From Nocardioides sp. Soil797 (GTDB lineage: Bacteria > Actinomycetota > Actinomycetes > Propionibacteriales > Nocardioidaceae): 64,000 bases of DNA. The notes under the pieces were generated by a model that made no database searches, had not been told where the DNA came from, and saw only the letters and a program-made list of their open reading frames with translations. The stretch lies in assembly GCA_001429555.1 (NCBI GenBank), contig LMSR01000018.1:299968-363967 (forward strand). Reading direction: 5' to 3'. Each line of letters begins with the position of its first letter. The first letter of the stretch is position 1. This document shows positions 16,602-25,789 of this stretch, piece after piece. A program made the position numbers and the translations under genes.

Positions 16602-17552
16602 ATGAGTGCCGGCCTGTTCGCGCTCCTCGACGACGTTGCCGCGCTCGCGCGCGTGGCCGCCGCCTCCATCGACGACGTGGGCGCCGCAGCCGGTCGGGCG
16701 AGTGTGAAGGCCGCGGGGGTCGTGGTCGACGACACCGCTGTCACACCGCAATACGTCTCCGGGGTCGCAGCCAAGCGTGAGCTGCCGATCATCAAGAAGA
16801 TCGCCATCGGCTCCATCCGCAACAAGCTCCTGATCATCCTGCCGCTGGCGCTGCTGCTGAGCCAGTTCCTCCCCTGGCTGCTGACCCCGATCCTCATGTG
16901 TGGTGGCACCTTCCTGTGCTACGAAGGGGCCGAGAAGATCTGGGAGAAGGTCAGCGGCCACGGCAGCGGCTCCGAGGAAGCGGTGAAGGCCGAGATCAGT
17001 CCCGATGAGGAGAAGACGATGGTGGCCGGGGCGATCCGGACCGACCTGATCCTCTCCGCCGAGATCATGGTGATCTCCCTCAACGAGGTCGCCGATCAGG
17101 CCTTCCTGGCTCGTGCCGCGATCCTCGTGGTCGTTGCCCTGGGCATCACCGTCCTGGTCTACGGCGTGGTTGGCGTCATCGTGAAGATGGACGACGTCGG
17201 CGTGGCAATGACCCGGTGGCGCTCGGGCCTCGCTCAGAAGGTGGGCGCGGCCATGGTCAAGGGCATGCCGGCACTGCTGGGAGTGATCTCCGTGGTCGGG
17301 ACCGCGGCCATGCTGTGGGTCGGTGGGCACATCCTGCTGGTCGGCCTCGACGACCTCGGCTGGCACCCGCCCTACGAGTTCGTCCACCACCTCGAAGAGC
17401 GGGTCCACCACGCGGTCAGTGGCATCGGCGCGGTCCTCGGTTGGCTGGTCAACACCGTCGCCTCGGCCATCATGGGGCTCATCGTCGGTGCCGTGGTCGT
17501 GGTGGTCATGCACTTCCTGCCGTTCGGTCACTCCGCCGAGAAGGCCCACTGA
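16602..17552 (+). CDS. DUF808 (YedI-like) inner-membrane protein
   Basis: 316 aa from ATG 16602. The start reads SAGLFALLDDVAALAR, with SIDDVGAAAGRASVKAAGVVVDDTAVTP, the diagnostic DUF808 segment. About seven hydrophobic segments follow, including LLIILPLALLLSQFLPWLL and AAILVVVALGITVLVYGVVGVI, plus LCYEGAEKIWEKV between them. E. coli YedI has a similar length. The function of this family is unknown. The gene stands alone between the isomerase-like gene and sahH. Confidence 0.88.
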   Translation: MSAGLFALLDDVAALARVAAASIDDVGAAAGRASVKAAGVVVDDTAVTPQYVSGVAAKRELPIIKKIAIGSIRNKLLIILPLALLLSQFLPWLLTPILMCGGTFLCYEGAEKIWEKVSGHGSGSEEAVKAEISPDEEKTMVAGAIRTDLILSAEIMVISLNEVADQAFLARAAILVVVALGITVLVYGVVGVIVKMDDVGVAMTRWRSGLAQKVGAAMVKGMPALLGVISVVGTAAMLWVGGHILLVGLDDLGWHPPYEFVHHLEERVHHAVSGIGAVLGWLVNTVASAIMGLIVGAVVVVVMHFLPFGHSAEKAH

Positions 17553-17684
17553 CCGGTGTCGGTGTCGTGCCGTGATTCTGTGGCCGGCGGCACACACTTG
17601 TAGTCTGGGCGCAGTCCGCGCGGGAGATCCCGAAGAGTTGCAGATGCACCGCGGAACGCAGTCGAACATGTTGAGGACCATTCG

Positions 17685-19136
17685 ATGGATTACAACGTTG
17701 CTGACCTGAGCCTGGCCGACTACGGCCGCAAGGAGCTCACCCTCGCCGAGCACGAGATGCCCGGCCTCGTTTCTCTTCGCACGACGTACGGCGACGCGCA
17801 GCCGCTGAAGGGTGCCCGGATCGCCGGCTCCCTGCACATGACCGTGCAGACCGCGGTCCTGATCGAGACCCTGGTGGCCCTCGGCGCCGATGTCCGCTGG
17901 GCGACCTGCAACATCTTCTCCACGCAGGACCACGCCGCTGCCGCGGTCGTCGTCGGCCCGCCCGGCAAGGGCGGCACCGTCGAGGACCCCAAGGGCACCC
18001 CGGTCTTCGCCTGGAAGGGCGAGACCCTCGCCGAGTACTGGGACGAGGCCGAGAAGGTCTTCGCCTTCACCGACGACTCCGGCAACCCGGTCGGTCCCAA
18101 CATGCTCCTCGACGACGGCGGCGACATCACGCTGCTCGTCCACAAGGGCGTCGAGTTCGAGAAGGCCGGAGCGGTTCCCGGCCAGGACTCCACCGACAAC
18201 GAGGAGTACAAGGAGGTGCTGCGCGTCCTTGCCCGGTCGCTGGAGAACGACCCGCAGCGCTGGACCACCATCGCGAACGGCATCAAGGGTGTCTCCGAGG
18301 AGACCACCACCGGCGTGCTGCGCCTCTACGACCGCTTCAAGGAGGGCTCGCTGCTCTTCCCGGCGATCAACGTCAACGACTCGGTCACCAAGTCGAAGTT
18401 CGACAACAAGTACGGCTGCCGCCACTCGCTGATCGACGGCATCAACCGCGGCACCGACGTCATGATCGGCGGCAAGGTCGCCGTCGTCTGCGGGTACGGC
18501 GACGTGGGCAAGGGCTCGGCCGAATCGCTGCGCGGCCAGGGTGCTCGGGTCATCGTCACCGAGATCGACCCGATCTGCGCGCTCCAGGCGGCCATGGACG
18601 GCTACGAGGTCAAGCGCCTCGAGTCGGTCGTCGAGACCGCTGACATCTTCATCACCACCACCGGAAACTTCGACATCATCCGGGTCGAGCACTTCGAGAA
18701 GATGAAGCACCAGGCCATCGTGGGCAACATCGGCCACTTCGACAACGAGATCAACATGGCCGGTCTCGCCAAGATCGAGGGCATCGTCAAGGACGAGATC
18801 AAGCCGCAGGTCCACCAGTGGATCTTCCCTGACGGCAAGAAGGTCATCGTGCTGAGCGAGGGGCGTCTGCTCAACCTCGGCAACGCGACCGGCCACCCGT
18901 CGTTCGTGATGTCCAACTCCTTCACCAACCAGGTGCTGGCCCAGATCGAGCTCTTCACCAAGACCGAGGAGTACCCGGTCGGCGTCTACGTGCTGCCCAA
19001 GCACCTCGACGAAGAGGTCGCGCGACTGCACCTGGACGCCCTCGGCGTCGAGCTCACCGAGCTCACCCAGGAGCAGGCCGACTACCTCGGCGTTCCGGTC
19101 GAGGGCCCCTACAAGTCGGAGCAGTACCGCTACTGA
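17685..19136 (+). CDS. sahH: S-adenosyl-L-homocysteine hydrolase
   Basis: 483 aa, the long bacterial form. It cleaves SAH to adenosine and homocysteine with bound NAD, relieving methyltransferase inhibition. Visible: the [16 protein letters not shown] substrate region, [12 protein letters not shown], the NAD-binding [25 protein letters not shown] and the C-terminal cap ending in [18 protein letters not shown] before ATG 17685 is the ribosome site. The 5' gap of about 130 bp shows no convincing SAH riboswitch. It lies 13 bp before mtrA, the order known from mycobacteria. Confidence 0.97.
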   Translation: MDYNVADLSLADYGRKELTLAEHEMPGLVSLRTTYGDAQPLKGARIAGSLHMTVQTAVLIETLVALGADVRWATCNIFSTQDHAAAAVVVGPPGKGGTVEDPKGTPVFAWKGETLAEYWDEAEKVFAFTDDSGNPVGPNMLLDDGGDITLLVHKGVEFEKAGAVPGQDSTDNEEYKEVLRVLARSLENDPQRWTTIANGIKGVSEETTTGVLRLYDRFKEGSLLFPAINVNDSVTKSKFDNKYGCRHSLIDGINRGTDVMIGGKVAVVCGYGDVGKGSAESLRGQGARVIVTEIDPICALQAAMDGYEVKRLESVVETADIFITTTGNFDIIRVEHFEKMKHQAIVGNIGHFDNEINMAGLAKIEGIVKDEIKPQVHQWIFPDGKKVIVLSEGRLLNLGNATGHPSFVMSNSFTNQVLAQIELFTKTEEYPVGVYVLPKHLDEEVARLHLDALGVELTELTQEQADYLGVPVEGPYKSEQYRY

Positions 19137-19149
19137 GCGGGCCCGACAC

Positions 19150-19851
19150 ATGAGCGCAGCGAACGACTTCGGAACCAAGGGACGCGTCCTCGTCGTCGAC
19201 GACGACGCGTCCCTTGCCGAGATGCTCACGATCGTGCTGCGGCAGGAGGGCTTCGATGCCCGGGTGTGCCCTCGTGGCGACCTCGCCCTTGCCGAGTTCC
19301 GTGACTACCGGCCCGATGTGCTGCTGCTCGACCTGATGCTGCCCGGCAAGGACGGCATCGACGTGTGCAAGGAGATCCGTGCCGAGTCAGGCATCCCGAT
19401 CGTCATGCTCACCGCCAAGGGCGACACCGTCGACGTGGTCGTCGGCCTCGAGTCAGGGGCCGACGACTACATCGTCAAGCCGTTCAAGCCCAAGGAGCTC
19501 GTGGCCCGGATCCGGGCCCGGGTCCGCCGTACGGAGAACTCGCCGCAGGAGAGCCTGACCATCGGCGACCTGAGCATCGACGTCGCTGGGCACTCGGTGA
19601 CCCGCGGCAGCGAGAAGGTCAACCTGACGCCGCTGGAGTTCGATCTCCTGGTTTGCCTGGCGCGCAAGCCCTGGCAGGTGTTCACCCGCGAGGTGCTCCT
19701 CGAGCAGGTGTGGGGTTACCGGCACGCGGCCGACACCCGTCTGGTCAACGTGCACGTCCAGCGCCTTCGCTCCAAGGTCGAGCACGACCCGGAGAACCCC
19801 GAGATCGTGGTCACGGTCCGCGGGGTGGGATACAAAGCCGGAAGCTCCTAG
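19150..19851 (+). CDS. mtrA: Two-component response regulator MtrA
   Basis: 233 aa OmpR/PhoB-type regulator. Receiver domain: VLVVDDDASLAEML acidic pocket, phospho-acceptor Asp61 in LLLDLMLPG, MLTAKGD and DDYIVKPFKPKEL. The C-terminal winged helix runs from about residue 135 (LSIDVAGHSV...LTPLEFDLLVCL...RLVNVHVQRLRSKVE...VRGVGYKAG). MtrA is the conserved actinobacterial regulator of cell-wall hydrolases, replication and division. Followed after 8 bp by mtrB, then lpqB. Confidence 0.96.
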   Translation: MSAANDFGTKGRVLVVDDDASLAEMLTIVLRQEGFDARVCPRGDLALAEFRDYRPDVLLLDLMLPGKDGIDVCKEIRAESGIPIVMLTAKGDTVDVVVGLESGADDYIVKPFKPKELVARIRARVRRTENSPQESLTIGDLSIDVAGHSVTRGSEKVNLTPLEFDLLVCLARKPWQVFTREVLLEQVWGYRHAADTRLVNVHVQRLRSKVEHDPENPEIVVTVRGVGYKAGSS

Positions 19852-19859
19852 GCCCCGCC

Positions 19860-21461
19860 ATGCGCTCACGGCCGTTGACCGATGCCATCCGTTGGGCCCT
19901 GACGTTCTGGCGTCGATCGATCCAGGCCCGGGTCGTGGTGAGCACCGTCCTGCTCTCGGCGATCGTGTTCAGTGTCGTGGGCTGGTTCCTCTTGCAACAG
20001 ACCAAGGACGGCCTGGTGGATGCCCGCGTCGATCGCGTGGTCGCCGAGGCCGCCAACGAGACCGCCGATGCCCGTGCCCGGCTGGCCACCGTGCCCGGCA
20101 CGGACGATGAAGCCAGCCTGCAGCTGCAACAACTGGTGGACCCGATCATCTCGCGGGGCGCCTCCCGTGGCTTCTCCGTGGTGCTGAACGGTCCCATCGG
20201 TGAGGACCCGACCGACCTGGCTGGCAGTGGTCCGCGCTACTCCAAGGACCTCGACCTCAACAGCGTGCCCGACGAGCTCGTCGAGCACCTCGACCAGAGC
20301 GACGCCACCGCCTGGGAGTTCTCGCGCGTGCGCTACCTCCCCGACGCCGGCCGTGAAGACGTCGCCGGCATCGTGGTCGGCTCCCGGATCCGGTTGCCGG
20401 CCGACGGGGAGTTCTACACGATCTACTACGTCTTCCCGATGCAGCAGGAGCAGGAGACTCTCGACCTGGTGACCCGCGCGCTGATCACTGCGGGTGCGCT
20501 GCTGTTGGTGCTCGTCGCCGGCCTGACCTGGCTGGTCACCCGGCAGGTGGTGACCCCGGTTCGGATGGCGCGCCGGGTGGCGGAGCGACTGGCGGCAGGC
20601 GAGCTCGAGGAACGGTTGCGGGTCCGCGGCGAGGACGACATCGCTCGCCTGGCGACCTCGTTCAACCAGATGGCCTCCAGCCTGCAACGTCAGATCCGTC
20701 AGCTCGAGGAGCTGTCGCGGGTGCAACGCCGCTTCACCTCCGACGTCTCCCACGAGCTGCGCACACCGTTGACCACGGTGCGGATGGCCGGAGACGTGCT
20801 GTACGACGCCCGCGAGGACTTCGATCCCGTCACTGCCCGTGCCGCGGAGCTCCTGCAGACCGAGCTCGATCGCTTCGAGGGCCTGCTCAGCGACCTGCTC
20901 GAGATCAGCCGGTTCGACGCCGGGGCCGCGGCCCTCGACCTCGACGACGTGAACCTGGTCGACGTGGCCCACCGTGTGGTGGACATGACGCGGGCACTCG
21001 CCGAGCAGCGCCACACCTCGGTCACGGTCAAGGCTCTCTCCGAGCCCTGTCTGGCCGAGGCGGACTCACGTCGCGTCGAGCGCATCGTGCGCAACCTGGT
21101 CAGCAACGCGATCGACCATGCCGACTCGACGGGGATCGTGATCCTGGTCAACTCCGACGACCATGCCGCCGCGATCGCCGTACGCGACCACGGGGTAGGC
21201 CTGGCGCCCGGCGAGGCTGCGTTGGTGTTCAACCGCTTCTGGCGCGCCGACCCGGCCCGAGCACGTACCAGTGGTGGCACGGGTCTGGGGCTGTCGATCT
21301 CCCTGGAGGACACCCACCTGCACGGCGGCTGGTTGCAGGCCTGGGGCCAGCCCGGGCAGGGCGCGCAGTTCCGTCTGACCCTGCCCCGCCGGGTGAGCCA
21401 GGTGCTGCGGCACAGTCCCTTGCCGTTGGTCCCCGAGGACGCCGAGGAGATGGTCCCGTGA
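19860..21461 (+). CDS. mtrB: Sensor histidine kinase MtrB
   Basis: 533 aa. Two membrane helices, about residues 22-47 and 205-228, flank an extracytoplasmic sensor region. HAMP follows (RQVVTPVRMARRVAERLAAGELEERL), then the dimerisation/phospho-acceptor box FTSDVSHELRTPLTTV with H298, and the ATPase domain with RIVRNLVSNAIDHA (N box), VRDHGVGLAPGE (G1), FNRFWRADPAR and GGTGLGLSI (G2). It phosphorylates MtrA. The start is ATG 19860. The stop overlaps lpqB by GTGA. Confidence 0.96.
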   Translation: MRSRPLTDAIRWALTFWRRSIQARVVVSTVLLSAIVFSVVGWFLLQQTKDGLVDARVDRVVAEAANETADARARLATVPGTDDEASLQLQQLVDPIISRGASRGFSVVLNGPIGEDPTDLAGSGPRYSKDLDLNSVPDELVEHLDQSDATAWEFSRVRYLPDAGREDVAGIVVGSRIRLPADGEFYTIYYVFPMQQEQETLDLVTRALITAGALLLVLVAGLTWLVTRQVVTPVRMARRVAERLAAGELEERLRVRGEDDIARLATSFNQMASSLQRQIRQLEELSRVQRRFTSDVSHELRTPLTTVRMAGDVLYDAREDFDPVTARAAELLQTELDRFEGLLSDLLEISRFDAGAAALDLDDVNLVDVAHRVVDMTRALAEQRHTSVTVKALSEPCLAEADSRRVERIVRNLVSNAIDHADSTGIVILVNSDDHAAAIAVRDHGVGLAPGEAALVFNRFWRADPARARTSGGTGLGLSISLEDTHLHGGWLQAWGQPGQGAQFRLTLPRRVSQVLRHSPLPLVPEDAEEMVP

Positions 21462-23197
21462 ACGCCCGGACCCGTGGGCTCGTACTGACAGTCGTCGCGC
21501 TCCTGCTCTGCTCGGCGTGCGTGAGCATGCCCGACAGCGGAGATGTTCAGGTCGGTGACGACCGGGGTGCGTCGGCGCAGGATCCCGGCTACCCCTACGA
21601 CCCGCGACCACCCCAGAAGGGGGAGCGGGCCACCGAGATCGTGAGCCACTTCCTCGACGCGATGATGGCCAACCCCACCACCACGGCGGTGGCCAAGCAG
21701 TTCCTCTCCGAGGACGCGCGTGAGACATGGCATCCCGACCGCCAGATGATCACCTACGACGACATCCTCACCCCGTCCGGCACCAACGAGGTCTCCGTGA
21801 CCCTCCTGGGAGCCAACCACCTGGACTCACGCGGGGCCTGGAAGGGTCTGCTGGCCGAGAAGCGCCAGGAGCTGAGGTTCGCGATGACGGTGGAGGACGG
21901 CGAGTGGCGCATCGCGGACCCGCCGGACGCGATGGTCGTCTCCGACGAGTTCTTCGAGGCGCGCTACCGCCAGGCATCGCTCTACTTCGTCGACCCGACG
22001 GCCAGCGTGGTCGTGCCGGAGCCGGTCTTCGTCCCGCGCAGCGGCCAGCTCTCGGCGGTGCTGATGCGGGGACTGTTGCGCGGGCCCGGCGGCAAGCTCG
22101 ACGGCGTCCTGCGCTCCTACATCCCCGAGGACCTCAACCTCGACCTCTCGGCACCGGTCTCGTCGGACGGCGTCGCCGAGGTGTCGCTGCGCGGTGACAC
22201 GACGACGCTCGACCCGGAGAGCATGAAGCTCATGACCGTGCAGATCGCCTGGACACTGCGCCAGGATCCGTCCGTACGCCGGGTCAGGCTCACCATCAAC
22301 GACACCCCGATCACGGTCTCCGGCTCGTCATCCGACTTCGACGTCGACATCGGTGAGGAGTTCAACCCCATCGGGGCCAACTCCTGGCAAGGGCTCTTCG
22401 GGCTGCGTGGGGGCCGGGTGGTCTCGTCGATCAGCGGTCGGGAGAACCGGATCACCGGCCCGTTCGGCACGGCCGACTACGGCCTGCGCTCCATTGCGCT
22501 GAACCTCCAGGCGACCACGGCCGCGGGAGTGCCTGCCGACGGCAGGTCGGTGCTGGTGTCGCCGGCGAGCACGAGTGAGTCGGCCGGGGTGTCGACCGCT
22601 GCGGTGGGCAGCAACTTCCTCGAGCCCGCGTGGGACGTCGCGGGGCGCCTGTGGATGGTCGACCGCGCGCCCAGCGGCGCCGTCGTGTCCTTCTTCCACC
22701 ACGGCCAGGTCCAGACCGTCCCGGTGCCGGGACTTTCGGGGGAGCGGGTGACCCGGTTCCTGGTCTCCCGCGACGGCACCCGCCTGATCGCGGTGCTCCG
22801 CCGGCCGCGTGGAGACATCGTCGTGCAGAGCCGGATCACGCTGAGTGGGAACAAGGTGCGTGGCACCCGGGCCGAGGTGATCCGTGGCTTCACCGAGGAG
22901 CGGGTACGCGTCCGCGAGTTGGCCTGGCACTCGCCGACCGAGGTGGTGATGTCCCGGGTGATCACCAACAAGCTCTCCCAGATGACCACGTTCTCGGTCG
23001 ACGGGTCAGACGTGGTGCTGTCGGCCGACGTGCCGATCGAGCTGGTCCGGGACAAGGTCGTGCGACTGGTCGGCTCTCCCGACCCTGCCTCCGGAGCTTG
23101 GGCGGTGGCCGCCTCCGGCAAGGTCTACAACCTGACCCCCGACAGCGACCAGGTGCCCCCGAAGGACGGCTTGAGGTCGCTCAGCTTCGTGGGCTGA
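21458..23197 (+). CDS. lpqB: Lipoprotein LpqB (MtrAB accessory)
   Basis: 579 aa from a GTG overlapping the mtrB stop. The signal peptide ends in lipobox LLCSAC with the lipidated Cys at 21. A GerMN-type domain sits in the middle (residues about 185-305, including VRRVRLTINDTPITV), followed by a C-terminal beta-propeller-like LpqB domain (AWDVAGRLWMVDRAPSGAVVSFF, LVSRDGTRLIAVLRRPRGDIVVQ). Known LpqB binds the outside of MtrB and tunes its signalling. Confidence 0.94.
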   Translation: MNARTRGLVLTVVALLLCSACVSMPDSGDVQVGDDRGASAQDPGYPYDPRPPQKGERATEIVSHFLDAMMANPTTTAVAKQFLSEDARETWHPDRQMITYDDILTPSGTNEVSVTLLGANHLDSRGAWKGLLAEKRQELRFAMTVEDGEWRIADPPDAMVVSDEFFEARYRQASLYFVDPTASVVVPEPVFVPRSGQLSAVLMRGLLRGPGGKLDGVLRSYIPEDLNLDLSAPVSSDGVAEVSLRGDTTTLDPESMKLMTVQIAWTLRQDPSVRRVRLTINDTPITVSGSSSDFDVDIGEEFNPIGANSWQGLFGLRGGRVVSSISGRENRITGPFGTADYGLRSIALNLQATTAAGVPADGRSVLVSPASTSESAGVSTAAVGSNFLEPAWDVAGRLWMVDRAPSGAVVSFFHHGQVQTVPVPGLSGERVTRFLVSRDGTRLIAVLRRPRGDIVVQSRITLSGNKVRGTRAEVIRGFTEERVRVRELAWHSPTEVVMSRVITNKLSQMTTFSVDGSDVVLSADVPIELVRDKVVRLVGSPDPASGAWAVAASGKVYNLTPDSDQVPPKDGLRSLSFVG

Positions 23198-23248
23198 TCC
23201 ACAGGCAGGTGTGAGGGCCTTGCCTCCGGGCGCCGGAGGCTGTCGGCT

Positions 23249-23959
23249 GTGGGGGTGCTCTCCGCCCTGATGGATCTGGTCACCGGCTCCGCATGCCCCG
23301 GCTGCGGGCAGCCGGGCACGCTGCTGTGCGACGGCTGCGCCGCGGCCCTGACCGGCCACGCGCGAGAGTCGCTGCCCACGCCGTCGCCGCCGGGCCTGGT
23401 CCGCCCGTGGGCTGCCGGGGAGTACGATGGGGTGTTGCGCACCCTGGTCCTGGGCCACAAGGAACGACAGCAGTTCTCCCTGCGCCGTCCACTGGGCGGC
23501 TTGCTTGCCGGAGCGGTGACCGGCCTGACCGAGGCCACGCGAGTAGCCGTCGGCACACCGTTGGTGTTGGCCCCGGTCCCGTCGCAGCGGGCCAGCGTGC
23601 GCGCCCGTGGCCATGACCCGACCCTGCTCTTCACGAAGGAGGCAGCACGCGAGCTGGGTCGGCTCGGGCACCGGGTCCGGGTGGTGCCGTTGCTGCGCGT
23701 CGCCCGGGTCCGCGACCAGGCCGAGCTCGATGCTGCCGGACGGATGGACAACCTGTCCGGATCGATGTCCGTCCGGAGCCGCGGCCTGGCGCGACTGGCC
23801 GAGTCCACCGCTCGGGCGTGGGTGATCGTGTGTGACGACGTACTGACGACGGGCGCGACTGCGGCCGAGGCCCAGCGAGCACTGCGCGCCTGCGGTGTGG
23901 GCGTCCTCGGGGCGGCAACGATCGCGGCCACCCGCAAACGGCTGCCCACCGGTCCCTGA
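23249..23959 (+). CDS. comF: ComF-family phosphoribosyltransferase
   Basis: 236 aa from GTG 23249. N-terminal zinc ribbon: CPGC (C16, C19) and CDGC (C27, C30). The PRPP-binding signature VIVCDDVLTTGATAAEA lies near residues 191-207. RGHDPTLLFTKEAARELG and RDQAELDAAGR are ComF-typical. ComF/GntX proteins act in DNA uptake or unknown nucleotide salvage. Position between lpqB and hpf is the conserved actinobacterial arrangement. Confidence 0.9.
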   Translation: MGVLSALMDLVTGSACPGCGQPGTLLCDGCAAALTGHARESLPTPSPPGLVRPWAAGEYDGVLRTLVLGHKERQQFSLRRPLGGLLAGAVTGLTEATRVAVGTPLVLAPVPSQRASVRARGHDPTLLFTKEAARELGRLGHRVRVVPLLRVARVRDQAELDAAGRMDNLSGSMSVRSRGLARLAESTARAWVIVCDDVLTTGATAAEAQRALRACGVGVLGAATIAATRKRLPTGP

Positions 23960-24019
23960 CCTGAACGTCTGCCGTGCTTCGACCGGCATTCGGGCCGGCC
24001 ACTGGTCTTGTGGGCTGGA

Positions 24020-24035
24020 AGAGACTAACGTCTCT
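24020..24035 (+). promoter_or_regulatory. Dyad and possible -10 region in front of the raiA-type RNA
   Basis: AGAGAC (24020-24025), spacer TAAC, GTCTCT (24030-24035) form a perfect dyad. Within it TAACGT (24026-24031) fits a TANNNT -10 box and would place the transcript start close to 24038-24040, where the structured RNA begins. No convincing -35 box was seen. Confidence 0.35.
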
Positions 24036-24039
24036 GCAT

Positions 24040-24315
24040 GGAGTCCGTTCGGGTCCGTGGTTGCGTCGTCAGCAGGCTCGTTGAGCCCTGTCGACAAGCC
24101 GAAGCCAGTCGCAGGCGAAACGGTCCACGTAAGTCTCCGCTCGGGGGTTCGCTCCCGCGTGGCGGACGATCACGGTGCGGCTTAGAGGTAAGTCCTGCCC
24201 CGTCCCTGTCGTCAGACACGACAGTGCGCCGGGAGAAGGTGAGTAGTGGCATCAAGCTGCGAGAGCCTCAGCAGGCGATTGTGGGGTCGAAGACCAGGTC
24301 GGCCGAACGGACTCC
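24040..24315 (+). ncRNA. raiA-motif structured RNA candidate upstream of hpf
   Basis: The 430-bp gap between comF and hpf holds no gene. Bases 24040-24051 (GGAGTCCGTTCG) pair perfectly over 12 bp with 24304-24315, closing a roughly 276-nt domain. Inside are several local helices, such as AGGCTC/GAGCCT near 24070-24085 and GTCGTCAGACACGAC at 24209-24223, and low-variation tracts such as GAGAGCCTCAGCAGG. The position directly upstream of the raiA/hpf gene matches the raiA RNA motif, a large conserved RNA of unknown function reported in Actinobacteria and Firmicutes. Identity with that class rests on position and architecture; no covariance-model search was done. Confidence 0.7.
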
Positions 24316-24324
24316 TTCCCACGT

Positions 24325-24354
24325 CCGGACACCACCCGATGGGTGGCGTTCCGG
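24325..24354 (+). other. Hairpin between the raiA-type RNA and the hpf ribosome site
   Basis: CCGGA (24325-24329) pairs with TCCGG (24350-24354) outside a perfect CCACCC/GGGTGG stem (24332-24337, 24341-24346) with a GAT loop. It lies about 30 nt before the GGGAGG ribosome site of hpf. It could terminate or process the upstream RNA, or attenuate hpf. Confidence 0.5.
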
Positions 24355-24393
24355 CGAGCTAGAAGTATCCATTTCAAGGCACGGGAGGTCCAC

Positions 24394-25017
24394 ATGGACG
24401 TTGTGGTGAACGCTCGACACTGCGAGGTGTCCGATCGGTTCCGCAGTCATGTCGAAGAGAAGCTCACCAAACTCGAGAAGCACGACCACCGCATCATGCG
24501 GGTGCTGGTCGAGGTGGAACAGGAGCGCAACCCCCGCCAGCACGACCGGGCGGTTCGCGTGGAGCTGACGGCGCACTCCAAGGGCCCGGTGATCCGGGCC
24601 GAGGCGGCTGCCGACGACAAGATGGGCGCGCTCGACCTGGCGCTCGACAAGATGGCCTCCCAGATGCGTCGCGCCGCTGACCGTCGCCGGGTGCACCGTG
24701 GGCGTCACACACCCGTGTCCGTGGGTGAGGCACTTGCCGACGCACAACCTCCGATGGACACCACGACCGAGAAGGACGACGTGGTCACGACCGAGCGCCA
24801 GGTGGGGCCGATCACGGTGACCGGTGACGGTCCGCTGGTGGTGCGCGAGAAGTCCCACAGCGCGACGCCGATGACGCTGGACCAAGCCCTTTACGAGATG
24901 GAGCTGGTCGGGCACGACTTCTATCTCTACGTCGACAAGGACAGTGAGAAGCCTGCCGTGGTCTACCGCCGGCGCGGTTACGACTACGGCGTGATCTCGC
25001 TCGACCTGGACAGCTAG
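24394..25017 (+). CDS. hpf: Long-form ribosome hibernation promoting factor
   Basis: 207 aa from ATG 24394, with GGGAGG 6 nt before it. The N-terminal domain (about 1-100) has MDVVVNARHCEVSDRFRSHVEEKLTKLEKHD and the RVELTAHSKGPVIRAEAAADDKMGALDLALDKMASQMRR pattern. The C-terminal dimerisation domain (about 150-207) has MTLDQALYEMELVGHDFYLYVD...VVYRRRGYDYGVI. Long HPF joins 70S ribosomes into inactive 100S dimers in resting cells. The preceding structured RNA may influence expression. Confidence 0.95.
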   Translation: MDVVVNARHCEVSDRFRSHVEEKLTKLEKHDHRIMRVLVEVEQERNPRQHDRAVRVELTAHSKGPVIRAEAAADDKMGALDLALDKMASQMRRAADRRRVHRGRHTPVSVGEALADAQPPMDTTTEKDDVVTTERQVGPITVTGDGPLVVREKSHSATPMTLDQALYEMELVGHDFYLYVDKDSEKPAVVYRRRGYDYGVISLDLDS

Positions 25018-25098
25018 AGCGACGGCAATGGTCGACATCAGGCACGACCGGGGCACTCGGGGATCTCACATGTCACCCGGTCGTGCCATGATGCCCCT

Positions 25099-25782
25099 GT
25101 GAGTGAGAACAACGCGTCAGGTGACTCCGAGCCGATCCGGGTCCTGGTCGTCGACGACCAGGAGCTCTTCCGGCGCGGCCTGACCATGCTGCTCGGCGTC
25201 GAGCCGGGCATCGAAGTGGTCGGCGAAGCAGGCGACGGCATCGAGGGCACCGACCTGGCCGCGAGTTCTGCTCCCGACGTGATCCTCCTCGATGTCCGCA
25301 TGCCGAAGCGGTCCGGCATCGAGGCGTGCGTGGCGATCAAGGAGGCGGTCCCCTCGGCGAAGATCATCATGCTGACCGTCTCCGACGAGGAGGCTGACCT
25401 CTACGAGGCGGTCAAGAGCGGTGCCTCGGGCTACCTCCTCAAGGACTCCTCGATCGACGAGGTGGCCCAGGCCGTCCGTGTGGTCGCCGACGGCCAGTCC
25501 CTGATCAGCCCGTCGATGGCGGTCAAGCTGATCGACGAGTTCAAGCAGATGTCGAAGCCGGAGCGTGAGCAGGTCACCGGCCTGCGCCTCACCGAGCGCG
25601 AGCTCGAGGTGCTCCGCCTGGTCGCCAAGGGCATGAACAACCGTGAGATCGCCCGGGCGCTGTTCATCAGCGAGAACACCGTGAAGAACCACGTGCGCAA
25701 CATCCTGGAGAAGCTGCAGCTGCACTCCCGGATGGAGGCCGTGATGTACGCCGTCCGCGAGAAGTTGCTCGACATCCCCTGA
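25099..25782 (+). CDS. NarL/FixJ-type response regulator
   Basis: 227 aa from GTG 25099. Receiver: RVLVVDDQELFRRGL with acidic pocket, phospho-acceptor Asp65 in VILLDVRMP and the SGASGYLLKDS segment. LuxR-type helix-turn-helix: LTERELEVLRLVAKGMNNREIARALFISENTVKNHVRNIL, about residues 160-200. No partner kinase is adjacent. An orphan regulator of this type beside hpf and secA is also seen in Streptomyces. Target genes are unknown. Confidence 0.92.
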   Translation: MSENNASGDSEPIRVLVVDDQELFRRGLTMLLGVEPGIEVVGEAGDGIEGTDLAASSAPDVILLDVRMPKRSGIEACVAIKEAVPSAKIIMLTVSDEEADLYEAVKSGASGYLLKDSSIDEVAQAVRVVADGQSLISPSMAVKLIDEFKQMSKPEREQVTGLRLTERELEVLRLVAKGMNNREIARALFISENTVKNHVRNILEKLQLHSRMEAVMYAVREKLLDIP

Positions 25783-25789
25783 TCAGGTC

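Noticed and set aside
17553..17684. SAH riboswitch in front of sahH
   Set aside because: The leader lacks the expected conserved SAH aptamer sequence; only weak GC hairpins are present.
16533..19229. Very long minus-strand reading frame opposite sahH
   Set aside because: It is an antisense shadow caused by high-GC codon bias; sahH on the plus strand has all family motifs and a ribosome site.
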